A model generated the notes under the pieces. It was given only the letters and a program-made list of their open reading frames with translations. It was not told where the DNA came from and made no database searches. Below are positions 46,098 to 54,703 of a stretch of 64,000 bases of DNA, in pieces; position 1 is the stretch's first letter, and each line of letters opens with the position of its first letter. A program made the translations under genes and the position numbers. Origin of the DNA: Roseiflexus castenholzii DSM 13941 (GTDB lineage: Bacteria > Chloroflexota > Chloroflexia > Chloroflexales > Roseiflexaceae); the NCBI RefSeq assembly GCF_000017805.1, contig NC_009767.1:4381001-4445000 (forward strand). The letters run 5' to 3'.

Positions 46098-47228
46098 TCA
46101 CCCTTCACCGCGCAGCCGGCGAAGTTCTTCTTCGAGGGCGCGCAGGCGCGCTTCAACTTCGGCGCGCGCTTGCGATTCGCGTCGCGCCTGTGCTTCCGCA
46201 GCAGCCCGCGCCTGCGCCTCGCGCCGCGCCTGTGCTTCCGCAGCAGCCCGCGCCTGCGCTTCGGCTTCCCGCGCCTGCGCTTCCAACCGCGCTCGTTCTT
46301 CCGCAGCAGCCCGCGCCTGCGCTTCGGCTTCCCGCGCCTGCGCTTCCAACCGCGCTCGTTCTTCCGCAGCAGCCCGCGCCTGCGCTTCGGCTTCCCGCGC
46401 CTGCGCTTCACGTTGCGCCCGTTCCGCCTCGCGCCGCGCCTGTGCTTCCGCAGCAGCGCGCGCCTGCGCTTCGGCTTCCCGCGCCTGCGCTTCCAGCCGC
46501 GCTCGTTCTTCCGCGTCCGCCGCCTGCCGCACCACCGTCGCATAGTCGCCGAATGCCACGCCATGGTCGTCGTAGCAGACGACGTGATCGCCCTCCACCC
46601 CCAGCCATACATCGGCAATCGCCAGATGCACCCGTCCTGCGGCATCCGATGGATGCAGGCGGTACATCCCCGCCTCCAACCGGTAGTCGAGCAATCGCAG
46701 CCGCCGCTTCCCCCGACCTTTTCCGGCGTCATCCACAATCACGTACTGCGCCACCCCCGCCCGCGCGTAGTGCTCCACCTTGCGCTCCAGGTCGTTCTCG
46801 CGCGTCTCCGGCGAGGTGATCTCGATGATCAGCGCCGGACGCGCGCCTTCGACCGCCACCTCGAATGTGCTCCAGTCCTGCCGTTCGCGGATGCCGGGAA
46901 TGACCATCACATCCGGTCCGTGCGGGCGCAGGTCGGGGATGTCCCACGCAATCCGCACATCGCTCAGGACGATGGCGACCCCCGCCTCCTCCAGACGGGC
47001 GCGCAGCACGGCGGTGAGGTACATCCGGTCGGTCTCGTGGCGGTCGCTGTGCGCGATGAAATCTCCCGTTTCAGGGTGCAGGACGTCTTCGAGGGTGAGC
47101 GGAACCTGTTCCAGATAGTGGGGGTTGTCGGGAGTCGGGCGGGGCACGAAGCGCCAGCCGTAGCGGAACGGGTCCTCGGCAGGCGCCGTATCAGACGCAG
47201 GCAGGGTATGGATCGTGGTGTGGGTCAT
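46098..47228 (-). CDS. Uma2-family protein with long repeated coiled-coil tail
   Basis: 376 residues from ATG 47228, preceded by AAGGAGGT. Residues 1 to about 225 form the Uma2 domain: LRPHGPDVMVIPG (Asp), ALIIEITSPETRENDLERK (Glu, Lys), and AQYVIVDD. Residues about 230-370 are a highly charged coiled coil built from 21-residue units (ARLEAQAREAEAQARAAAEE), mirrored by a 63-bp DNA repeat, and end LRALEEELRRLRGEG. It belongs to a different subgroup from the tandem copies at 20289-23444. Confidence 0.88.
   Translation of the reverse strand: MTHTTIHTLPASDTAPAEDPFRYGWRFVPRPTPDNPHYLEQVPLTLEDVLHPETGDFIAHSDRHETDRMYLTAVLRARLEEAGVAIVLSDVRIAWDIPDLRPHGPDVMVIPGIRERQDWSTFEVAVEGARPALIIEITSPETRENDLERKVEHYARAGVAQYVIVDDAGKGRGKRRLRLLDYRLEAGMYRLHPSDAAGRVHLAIADVWLGVEGDHVVCYDDHGVAFGDYATVVRQAADAEERARLEAQAREAEAQARAAAEAQARREAERAQREAQAREAEAQARAAAEERARLEAQAREAEAQARAAAEERARLEAQAREAEAQARAAAEAQARREAQARAAAEAQARRESQARAEVEARLRALEEELRRLRGEG
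46145..46520. repeat. 63-bp coding repeat in the Uma2 tail
   Basis: GCTTCCAACCGCGCTCGTTC recurs exactly 63 bp apart (for example 46279 and 46342). One unit equals 21 residues or three heptads. Related shorter modules flank it. It is likely to vary in copy number. Confidence 0.8.
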
Positions 47229-47528
47229 CGGCGCGACCTCCTTGCGGATGGTGTATGAACAAATGTCCATATTCTACCACTTTTGATCTGTTTGTGTATG
47301 CAACGTTGGGCGAGAACGCACTTACGATTTCGTTGGGAAGCGATGGACAGTCCGTGCTGTTCCGCGCCGTCAATCCTGATCGGCTGCGCGCGCACAGACA
47401 CGAATGATCACGCTGAGTGGACAAAGCCAACCTGCGTTGCCATTCGAGCGCATCGCGTATCGAACACACCGACGCGCAATTCATCGCAGGCACGCTCGCC
47501 AGCAGCGACCACAGCGCCGCTGCTCGTC
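47229..47528. other. Upstream region of the Uma2 gene with a possible gene remnant
   Basis: 300 bases. TAGAAT on the minus strand near 47272 may be a -10 for the Uma2 gene. On the plus strand an in-frame stretch near 47285-47409 (FDLFVYATLGENAL, SLGSDGQSVLFRAVNPDRL, then TGA) reads like the end of a real protein but has no start. No complete gene. Confidence 0.35.
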
Positions 47529-47682
47529 ATACCAATTACCCGTGAACATCCGGCATTGTCACCTCGAGCAGCGCGAGGGGTCGTGCGCGACCCGCGCAGA
47601 TTCCTCGCTGCGTTTACCCTGAGCGAAGCGAAGGGCTCGGAATGACACGCATGCGGCATCTTCAATTGTCATTGGTATCACC
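47529..47682 (-). repeat. 150-bp MITE-like element, copy 2 (reversed)
   Basis: Inverted relative to copies 1 and 3: starts ATACCAATTACC and ends CAATTGTCATTGGTATCA, reaching the adk stop codon. The apparent small ORFs inside are by-products of the repeat. Confidence 0.85.
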
Positions 47683-48340
47683 CCCAATCCCTGACCGCCG
47701 CCAGTGTTCGACGCGCAACCTCGGCAGGTGTACCAGAGCCATCAATCCGGCGCAGAATCCCCTGTTCTTCATAGTAGGCGATCAACGGCGCAGTCTGCTG
47801 ATGATACGCAACCAGGCGCTGCCGCACCACATCAGGGCGGTCGTCATCGCGCTGCACCAGGCGTCCGCCGCGCTCACGGCAGCGCATAATGCTTGCCAGA
47901 TCGTCAATATGCACCGGGAACGGCTCGCCGGCGCCTTCACAGATGCGCCGTCCGCTCAAACGACGCACGACCTCATCATCGGCAACGTCAATAGCGATCA
48001 CCACATGTAAGAGACGATCATAGTCGGCGAGCATAGCGGCAAGGCCAAGCGCCTGGCGCATGGTGCGCGGATAGCCATCGAGCAACAGCCCCTGATCCGG
48101 GTCGAGGGTTTCCAGGCGAGCGCGCAGCACCCGATCCATGAGCGAATCGGGCGCCAGGTCGCCGCGTTCGAGCACGGGCGCCACTTCGCGCCCGATACGG
48201 GTACGGGCGCTGATCTCGGCGCGCAACAGCGCCCCGGTGGAGATGGGAACCAGCGGCAACTGATGGACAAGGTCCTCGGCAATCGTACTCTTCCCGGCGC
48301 CTGGCGGACCCAGGAGCACAATGTTGAGCACACTCTTCAT
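47678..48340 (-). CDS. adk: Adenylate kinase
   Basis: Interconverts 2 ADP with ATP and AMP. ATG 48340 (220 residues) is chosen because GGAG lies eight bases upstream and MKSVLNIVLLGPPGAGKST follows. The open frame extends 33 codons upstream without similarity. P-loop GPPGAGKS at 11-18, AMP site LLLDGYPRTMRQA, and a long LID with SGRRICEGAGEPF and ERGGRLVQRDDD. The usual four-Cys zinc LID is not complete here. Confidence 0.93.
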   Translation of the reverse strand: MKSVLNIVLLGPPGAGKSTIAEDLVHQLPLVPISTGALLRAEISARTRIGREVAPVLERGDLAPDSLMDRVLRARLETLDPDQGLLLDGYPRTMRQALGLAAMLADYDRLLHVVIAIDVADDEVVRRLSGRRICEGAGEPFPVHIDDLASIMRCRERGGRLVQRDDDRPDVVRQRLVAYHQQTAPLIAYYEEQGILRRIDGSGTPAEVARRTLAAVRDWG

Positions 48341-48365
48341 GCGTTCTTTGCTCCTCAGCGAGGCG

Positions 48366-49061
48366 TCACGGGACACCGGCTTGTCCGGGAGAGACTGCAT
48401 CGCCGACAGAATCCGGATCGACGGCGGCGTGCCCATCAAGACGGCGCTCGAAGCGTTCGAGCGCCATAATCAGTTGATCCTGCCGGATCGCGGCGGTAAC
48501 GTCGCCGCGCGTGCGTTCGAGAACCGCGCGCAGTGCGTCGGTGGTGCGTCGCAGTCCGCCGGTGACGACTTCGGGATAGTCCACCGTTATCAGCAGGCTG
48601 TAGACATCCTCCATCACGGAAAGCAACTCAACGCCGCGTTCCGTTGCGCCTGTCCGCAGGCTATCGAGAATAGCGCGGCGCAATTCGGACGCCGCCTCAG
48701 CCATCCCGTTGAGGTATGCGGCGGCATCCACGCCAAGCGACGACGCATCCGGCGGCGGATCGCCGTGCAGGAAGGCGTACACCAGTGCAGCTTCGGCATA
48801 CTCCTTGAGCGCATCCTGCGAATAGCCAGCGTACAACAGATCGGGATGATCGGCAAGGCTCTCACGCAGCGCGCGCGCTGACGCGCCCGCTTCCGTCAGC
48901 AACGCGGCAGCCTCGGCAAACTCACGACGATGCACTGCACGAATCGTGTTGGCGCACTGGCGCGTCAGCGCGCGCGCCAGGGTCAATGCATGCTCACGCG
49001 CTGTATGACACGCCTCGATCTCCGCAAGAGCACGGGCGACAACGCTTTCTATCAAATTCAT
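48366..49061 (-). CDS. Translin-family protein
   Basis: 231 residues from ATG 49061 (AAGGAG upstream), all-helical. The pattern HPDLLYAGYSQDALKEYAEAALVYAF, then SLGVDAAAYLNGMAEAASELRRAILDSLR and GGLRRTTDALRAVLERTRGDV, matches translin/TRAX proteins. In eukaryotes these form octamers that bind single-stranded DNA/RNA and, with TRAX, act as an RNase (C3PO). Bacterial and archaeal members are little studied. It lies 25 bases upstream of adk in the same direction. Confidence 0.8.
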   Translation of the reverse strand: MNLIESVVARALAEIEACHTAREHALTLARALTRQCANTIRAVHRREFAEAAALLTEAGASARALRESLADHPDLLYAGYSQDALKEYAEAALVYAFLHGDPPPDASSLGVDAAAYLNGMAEAASELRRAILDSLRTGATERGVELLSVMEDVYSLLITVDYPEVVTGGLRRTTDALRAVLERTRGDVTAAIRQDQLIMALERFERRLDGHAAVDPDSVGDAVSPGQAGVP

Positions 49062-49213
49062 AGCGCTCCTTCTGGCTTTCATTTCTCTTTTGGAATATGC
49101 ATAGTATAGCCAGTGCAGTAACTTGCAGCGAATCTCAAAATCTACTTCCCTGAAGCCTGTGCTATACTGGAGCCTCTACTCAACACTCGCTCATAGACAG
49201 GCAGACGTACCAT

Positions 49214-51010
49214 ATGATGATCAACCGGCGTTCGCGCCATATGCTCAATGCTGGCGAAATGCTTCCTGTTCGCGCCGTTGACTGGCGCCGTTTGTTGACG
49301 TACCTGAACCCCTACCGGCGGCATATGGCAGGCGCGCTGCTGGCGCTGACGGGTGCAAGCGCCATCAATCTCGGCTTCCCGCTCGTCATTGTGCAACTCC
49401 TGGAAGCGGTGCTTCAGCAAGGCAATCAGACGCTGCTGACAAACCTGACGCTGGCGCTGATCGCTCTTTTCTTTATCCAGGCATTGCTGACATTTTTGCA
49501 GGGTTACATGCTCAACATCGTCGGCGAGCGGATTGTCCTCGATATGCGGGTGCAGCTGTATCGCCACTTGCACGCGCTATCGTTGAGTTTCTTCGCCAAC
49601 CGGCGCGTTGGCGAACTTGTGTCGCGCATTTCCAGCGATGTGACGCAAGTGCGCGCCATCCTGACGAACAATGTCACCCAATTCCTGTCGAGCATTGTTG
49701 CGCTGATCGGCGCGATCATCATTGTGTTCCTGCTCAACCCGCGATTGGTGGGGTTCGTGTTGGCGCTGGCGATCAGCGTCGTCGCCGTTGCGGCAATCTT
49801 TGGACGCTGGCTGCAACGCTTCAGCACCCGCGTGCAGGACGAACTGGCAGACGCGACGGTGGCGGTCGAAGAGGGATTGCAGGGCGTGCGGGTCGTCAAG
49901 AGTTTCGTTCGCGAGTCCTATGAAATCGAACGGTACGAACGCGCGATGCAGCGTACGCTGAAGGCGGCGTTGCGCCTCGCGCTGCTGCGATCCGGGTTCG
50001 GCGGCCTGATGGCGTTTCTGGGGTTCAGCGGCATCGCGGCGATCCTCTGGTTCAGCGGCAGTGAGGTGCTGGCAGGACGAATGTCGTTTGCGACGATCAG
50101 CGGTTTTCTGATCTACGCCATCACCATTGGCGCCAGCCTGGCGCAACTCTCCGGTTTGTATGGGCAGTTCCGCGAAGCAGTCGGCGCAGTGCGGCGTGTC
50201 TTTGAAATTCTTGATACGCAACCAACGATCAAAGACGTGCCGGATGCATGTGATCTGCCGCCAGTGCGCGGCGAGATCACGTTCGATCACGTATCGTTCG
50301 AGTACGAAACCGGGCAAGGGGTGCTGCACGACATTACGCTGACGGTGCAGCCAGGCGAAATCGTGGCGCTGGTCGGACCGAGCGGCGCCGGCAAGAGCAC
50401 GCTGTTCAACCTGATCCCACGTTTCTACGACCCGACATCCGGGCGTGTTCTGATCGACGGATACGACCTGCGGAGCGTCACGCAGCGCAGTCTGCGCGAG
50501 CAGATCGGACTGGTGCCGCAGGAAACGATGCTCTTCGGCGGCACGATCCGCGAGAATATCGTCTATGGAAAATTGGACGCCAACGAAGAAGACATCATCG
50601 CGGCAGCAAAGGCTGCGAATGCGCACGATTTCATTATGGCGATGCCACGCGGGTACGACACGCTGGTCGGCGAGCGCGGCATCAAACTGAGCGGCGGGCA
50701 GCGCCAGCGCATTGCGATTGCGCGCGTGATGCTGAAGAACCCGCGTATCCTGCTCCTCGACGAAGCCACGAGTTCGCTCGACAGCGAATCGGAGGCGCTG
50801 GTGCAAGAAGCGTTCGAGCGCCTGATGCGCGGGCGCACTTCGGTCATTATTGCGCATCGTCTCAGCACCGTGTCGATTGCCCACCGGATCATCGTGCTCA
50901 ACCATGGGCGCATCGTTGAGCAGGGAACCCACGAGGAACTGCTGGCGCAGCAGGGATTGTATGCGCGTCTCTATGCCTTGCAATTCCGCGAAGGCGTAAC
51001 GGTGGGGTAG
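49214..51010 (+). CDS. ABC exporter, fused membrane and ATPase domains
   Basis: 598 residues, a half-size exporter of the MsbA/multidrug type that should work as a homodimer. Six membrane helices in about 35-330. The ATPase domain starts near 350: Walker A VGPSGAGKST (about 386-395), Q-loop LVPQETMLFGG, signature LSGGQRQRIAIARV (about 492), Walker B ILLLDEATSSLD, and switch His in IIAHRLSTV. Substrate not predictable. A TATACT hexamer at 49163-49168 may be its -10. Confidence 0.93.
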   Translation: MMINRRSRHMLNAGEMLPVRAVDWRRLLTYLNPYRRHMAGALLALTGASAINLGFPLVIVQLLEAVLQQGNQTLLTNLTLALIALFFIQALLTFLQGYMLNIVGERIVLDMRVQLYRHLHALSLSFFANRRVGELVSRISSDVTQVRAILTNNVTQFLSSIVALIGAIIIVFLLNPRLVGFVLALAISVVAVAAIFGRWLQRFSTRVQDELADATVAVEEGLQGVRVVKSFVRESYEIERYERAMQRTLKAALRLALLRSGFGGLMAFLGFSGIAAILWFSGSEVLAGRMSFATISGFLIYAITIGASLAQLSGLYGQFREAVGAVRRVFEILDTQPTIKDVPDACDLPPVRGEITFDHVSFEYETGQGVLHDITLTVQPGEIVALVGPSGAGKSTLFNLIPRFYDPTSGRVLIDGYDLRSVTQRSLREQIGLVPQETMLFGGTIRENIVYGKLDANEEDIIAAAKAANAHDFIMAMPRGYDTLVGERGIKLSGGQRQRIAIARVMLKNPRILLLDEATSSLDSESEALVQEAFERLMRGRTSVIIAHRLSTVSIAHRIIVLNHGRIVEQGTHEELLAQQGLYARLYALQFREGVTVG

Positions 51011-51249
51011 GGATTCGTGCGCAACCGTTCACGGTCAGCATAGGCGATGCCGCCGGTCGCCCAAAGCAGGGGGGGGCAGGGGCAACCTCCGAAAGGAAGA
51101 AGCGCGGCGGAAAGGACCTCAGCAAACGCCAACGCACGGCGTTCCGCCGCCCCAGGGCGCTGCGCATAACGCCTGCCGCTCCCAGGAAGGGCGTGGACAG
51201 TTGCCTTCGTGCTAGTTCGTGTCCTTTGTGGACCGAGAAGGAGGTTCCA
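51011..51249. other. Intergenic region, nothing recognised
   Basis: 239 bases with a G-run (GGGGGGG near 51070) and, at the right end, the very strong Shine-Dalgarno AAGGAGGT for the next gene. No gene or clear repeat. Confidence 0.5.
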
Positions 51250-52230
51250 ATGCAAACCAGCGGACCTGTCAGCCAGTTTTTACGGCATCATTTTCGCCAT
51301 TTCAATGCCGCAGCGCTCGTGGATGCCGCCGAGGCGTACCGGGCGCATCTCGATAAAGGCGGGAAAATGATGATCACGCTTGCCGGCGCAATGAGCACGG
51401 CAGAACTCGGACTATCACTGGCGGAGATGATCCGACAGGACAAGGTGCATGCAATTTCGTGCACTGGCGCCAATCTGGAAGAAGACATCTTCAACCTGAT
51501 TGCTCACGATTTCTACGAGCGACTGCCGAACTACCGCGATCTTACCCCTGCGCAGGAGCAGGCATTATTGGAACGCCACATGAACCGCGTGACCGATACC
51601 TGCATCCCGGAAGAAGAAGCCATCCGCCGGCTCGAAAGGGCGCTGATCGACGAATGGATGCGCGCCGATCGAACCGGTGAAGCCTGCTTTCCGCACCAGT
51701 TTCTCTATCGCATTCTGCGATCGGGGGCGCTGGAGCAGTACTATCAAATCGATCCGCGCGATTCGTGGGTGTATGCCGCAATGGAGCGCGATCTGCCGAT
51801 CTATGTCCCCGGATGGGAGGACTCGACGACCGGCAACATCTATGCGGCACACTGTCTTGCCGGCGAGATCGGCAATGTGCATACGGTGCGCGGCGGAATT
51901 GAATATATGATGGACCTGGCGGACTGGTACACCAGGACTTCTGCCCGTCACTCAATCGGATTCTTTCAGATCGGCGGCGGGATCGCGGGCGATTTTCCGA
52001 TCTGCGTCGTGCCGATGCTCCACCAGGATCTTCACCGTACCAATGTGCCGGTCTGGGGCTACTTTTGCCAGATCAGCGACTCGACAACCAGTTATGGATC
52101 GTATTCGGGCGCAGTGCCGAACGAAAAGATCACCTGGGGCAAACTCGCAGTGGATACGCCAAAATTCATTATCGAATCCGATGCGACGATCGTGGCGCCG
52201 TTGATCTTTGCGCTGGTGTTGGGTTGGTAA
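51250..52230 (+). CDS. Deoxyhypusine synthase-like protein
   Basis: 326 residues from ATG 51250 (AAGGAGGT). In eukaryotes and archaea the family transfers the aminobutyl group of spermidine to a lysine of eIF5A, with NAD. The catalytic-lysine block is kept (ITWGKLAVD, Lys298), as are ITLAGAMSTAELG, SCTGANLEEDIFN and SIGFFQIGGGIAGDFPI. Bacteria have no eIF5A, and bacterial members are thought to work on polyamines (homospermidine-type chemistry) or unknown substrates. No other polyamine gene is nearby. Confidence 0.85.
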   Translation: MQTSGPVSQFLRHHFRHFNAAALVDAAEAYRAHLDKGGKMMITLAGAMSTAELGLSLAEMIRQDKVHAISCTGANLEEDIFNLIAHDFYERLPNYRDLTPAQEQALLERHMNRVTDTCIPEEEAIRRLERALIDEWMRADRTGEACFPHQFLYRILRSGALEQYYQIDPRDSWVYAAMERDLPIYVPGWEDSTTGNIYAAHCLAGEIGNVHTVRGGIEYMMDLADWYTRTSARHSIGFFQIGGGIAGDFPICVVPMLHQDLHRTNVPVWGYFCQISDSTTSYGSYSGAVPNEKITWGKLAVDTPKFIIESDATIVAPLIFALVLGW

Positions 52231-52336
52231 ACCTGTCGGCATCCTGCTTCCAGATAGAGAGCGCACCCCTCCTCTTTACGAAAGAGAACGCATGTACCAC
52301 AATACAGCACACATGTTCCAAACAAGGAGGGATAGC

Positions 52337-53323
52337 ATGTTTCAGCGTCTCGACGAGTTGCACACCGGCAGCCTGTATATCCTGACCGGTCAGGCGGGAG
52401 CGGGCAAGTCGCATCTTGCCGCTGCTGCTCGCCGCACCGGAGCGTTATGAGTGCTCGATACTGAAGGCGCAGCACAGAACCTTGCCGGCAAACCCGGCAT
52501 TCACCGGCGCATCCAGGTGCTGCAATCACTATCGTTGCGCGCGCTCACTGCCGCGATGGACGAGATTCGCACCCAGGGCAAACCCGGCGATACCGTTATT
52601 CTCGACTCGATCTCGAAGGTCTTTCAGGCGATGCGCGCCTATGCCCAACGGCGCGCCAGCGCCGAGACGGATCGGAAGACGGAGATCGCCTACCTCGGTC
52701 AACCGCAATATGCAGGCGGTGTACACCGGGCTGACTGAGCTGAAGCATGCCGGGTTCCACGTCATCATCATCGCGCATCTGGCGCGCAAATACCGCGCGC
52801 TCGACGGGCGGGCTGCACGATGAAGGGTTGCGTGTGCTGGCAGATGATCAGATCGCATATGAGGCAGACGCTATTCTGCTCGTCGAGTGCGACGGCGATA
52901 AACGATTCGTGACGCCGATCATTAAGCCGCCGCGCCCGGCGCATCTTCTATTGGGCAAACGCTATCCCGCGTCGCTGGCGGCGCTCTACCCCGAGCAGGC
53001 GCCTGAACGCGATGCAAAGCCGCGACGCAAAGCGGCAACCGTCGTAGCCACGCCAGAGGAAACGACGGCAGCAACGCCGCCTGCCGCACCCGAACCTGCC
53101 GCTGTGCCCGCACCCCCCACGCCGCCACGCACATGCCACCGAGGTGGAGCAACGGTTCTACGCCCGCTATGCTGGCGTCATCGGTGGCACGACGTGGTCC
53201 GATGTGCAGCGCTATCTGCAAAGCCGCGCCCTGCGCCCAACGACAGTCGAAGGCTGGATTGCCGTCGCCGAAGCAGTGCGCGAACGCGCCCGCGCCGAGG
53301 AGGTGTCGGTTCTGTCAGCATAA
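52337..53323 (+). pseudogene. Frameshifted RecA-like/phage-type P-loop ATPase
   Basis: AAGGAGG precedes ATG 52337. The reading then moves between frames at least four times. MFQRLDEL...GQAGAGKSHLAAAA (Walker A) breaks near 52430. VLDTEGAAQNLAGKPGIHRR...DTVILDSISKVFQAM runs to about 52700. MQAVYTGLTELKHAGFHVIIIAHL runs to about 52800. LHDEGLRVLADDQIAYEADAILL...LYPEQ continues to about 53130. VEQRFYARYAGVIGG then runs to the TAA at 53321. Joined, it resembles RecA-like ATPases of phage type (Sak4-like). A decayed phage or mobile-element gene is the likely origin. Confidence 0.8.
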
Positions 53324-53473
53324 TACCAATGACGATTGAAGATGCCGCATGCGGGTCATTCCGAGCCCTTCGCTTCGCTCAGGGTAAACGCAGCGCGGAA
53401 TCTGAGCGGGTCGCGCCAGACCCCTCGCGCTGCTCGGGGTGACCATGCCGTATGGTCACAGGTCATTGGTATA
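53324..53473 (+). repeat. 150-bp MITE-like element, copy 3
   Basis: Perfect terminal inverted repeats ATACCAATGAC and GTCATTGGTAT. It starts one base after the pseudogene stop codon, as copy 1 starts at the kinase stop. Confidence 0.88.
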
Positions 53474-53534
53474 ACACCCATGGCGGCTGAACCGGTTGAT
53501 CGGTGTTTGGGTCGGGTGTCGCGGGGCAAACATC

Positions 53535-53822
53535 TCAGCAAGGCGCCGAAGGTTTGCGTTTGGATCTTAAGAACGCCTCTGCACCGCAGGCGCGTGCGTA
53601 TTCCAGCGCATATGAAGACAGATCATTCTCCTCACCGTTGAGATACGCGCGCACTGCGGGCAGCAATGCGGCAACAGCGTCCAGCAGATGCGGCTTAATC
53701 GTCACTCCTGGTCGTTGAGCCGCCAGAATAGCGCCATAGAGCACGGCGCGATCCGCCTCACGCGCCAGGTCTTCCGCCGTTACACCAATCCGGCACGCCG
53801 GTCGTGGCTCTTCGTCGGTCAT
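53535..53822 (-). CDS. Small protein of unknown function
   Basis: 95 residues from ATG 53822 (AGAGGAG upstream). ATG 53840 in frame is a weaker start. Soluble and helical, with LAREADRAVLYGAILAAQ and DAVAALLPAVRAYLNGEE. No motif recognised. Possibly accessory, since it lies between a MITE/pseudogene and clpP. Confidence 0.6.
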   Translation of the reverse strand: MTDEEPRPACRIGVTAEDLAREADRAVLYGAILAAQRPGVTIKPHLLDAVAALLPAVRAYLNGEENDLSSYALEYARACGAEAFLRSKRKPSAPC

Positions 53823-54003
53823 GGTTCGTCTCCTCTTCATCTGAACGCCATACCGGGCTTTTCGTGAACTGAACGTCTGCGCTTTCCCTGCGTCTGGAGC
53901 AATAACCACAGAGACACAGAGGGCACAGCGTTGTTCCACACGTTCGTTGCGGGTTGGTTCCTGGTTTCTGGCAAAGCATTCAGCAGAGCGACCAGCAAGA
54001 ATT

Positions 54004-54045
54004 GGTTCTCGGTTCTCGGTTCTCGGTTCTCAGTTCTCAGTTCAT
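54004..54045. repeat. Heptamer repeat GGTTCTC at the clpP promoter
   Basis: Four GGTTCTC then AGTTCTC and AGTTCAT, ending three bases before the TATACT (54048-54053) that is probably the clpP -10. The -35 position therefore falls inside the repeat. Confidence 0.8.
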
Positions 54046-54083
54046 GGTATACTTCACTCAGCATACATACCATTGTTCGGGAG

Positions 54084-54701
54084 ATGACCGTGCCATACGT
54101 ACCGGTTCCAACAATTGTCGAGCGCACCCCACGCGGTGAACGCTCGTGGGATCTGTTCTCGCGCCTCTTGCAGGAACGTATCATTCTGCTTGGCACTCCT
54201 ATCGACGACGAAGTCGCTTCGTTGATCGTTGCGCAACTCTTGTATCTGCAACATACCGACCCGGATCGCGACATCTGGTTTTACATCAACAGTCCTGGCG
54301 GCAGTGTGCGCGACGGTCTTGCCATTTATGATACGATGAAACTTATTTCGCCCGATGTCTGCACCGTTTGCATCGGGCGCGCCGGCAGTATGGCGACTAT
54401 TCTGCTTGCTGGCGGCGCGCGTGGCAAACGCTACGCCCTTCCGAACGCCACGATCCATTTCCATCCGGCTGGCGGCGGCGCCGAAGGGTATGCGCCCGAT
54501 ATGGAGCGCATCGTCAGAGAATTGTTACGAATTCAGGAACTCGGAAATAGTCTGCTTGCCAGAGACACCGGCAGAACCGTCGAAGAAATCACCCGCGATT
54601 TCAGCCGTGACCGCTTCATGACCGCGCAAGAGGCGCGCGAATACGGCTTCATCGACGCCATCCTCGAGTCCAAGAAACTTCCGGCGTCAACGCCAGCGTA
54701 G
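54084..54701 (+). CDS. clpP: ATP-dependent Clp protease proteolytic subunit (divergent)
   Basis: 205 residues from ATG 54084; a GTG six bases later, with GGGAG better spaced, is an alternative. Serine protease chamber of ClpXP/ClpAP. Triad: Ser102 in GRAGSMATILLAGG, His125 in ATIHFHPAGGG, and Asp in SRDRFMTAQEAREYGFID. The canonical MIHQP is replaced by TIHFHP with a one-residue insertion, and GQAAS by GRAGS, so it is a divergent ClpP. Oligomer contacts (YINSPGGSVRDGLAIYDTM) are typical. No clpX adjacent. Confidence 0.92.
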   Translation: MTVPYVPVPTIVERTPRGERSWDLFSRLLQERIILLGTPIDDEVASLIVAQLLYLQHTDPDRDIWFYINSPGGSVRDGLAIYDTMKLISPDVCTVCIGRAGSMATILLAGGARGKRYALPNATIHFHPAGGGAEGYAPDMERIVRELLRIQELGNSLLARDTGRTVEEITRDFSRDRFMTAQEAREYGFIDAILESKKLPASTPA

Positions 54702-54703
54702 CC

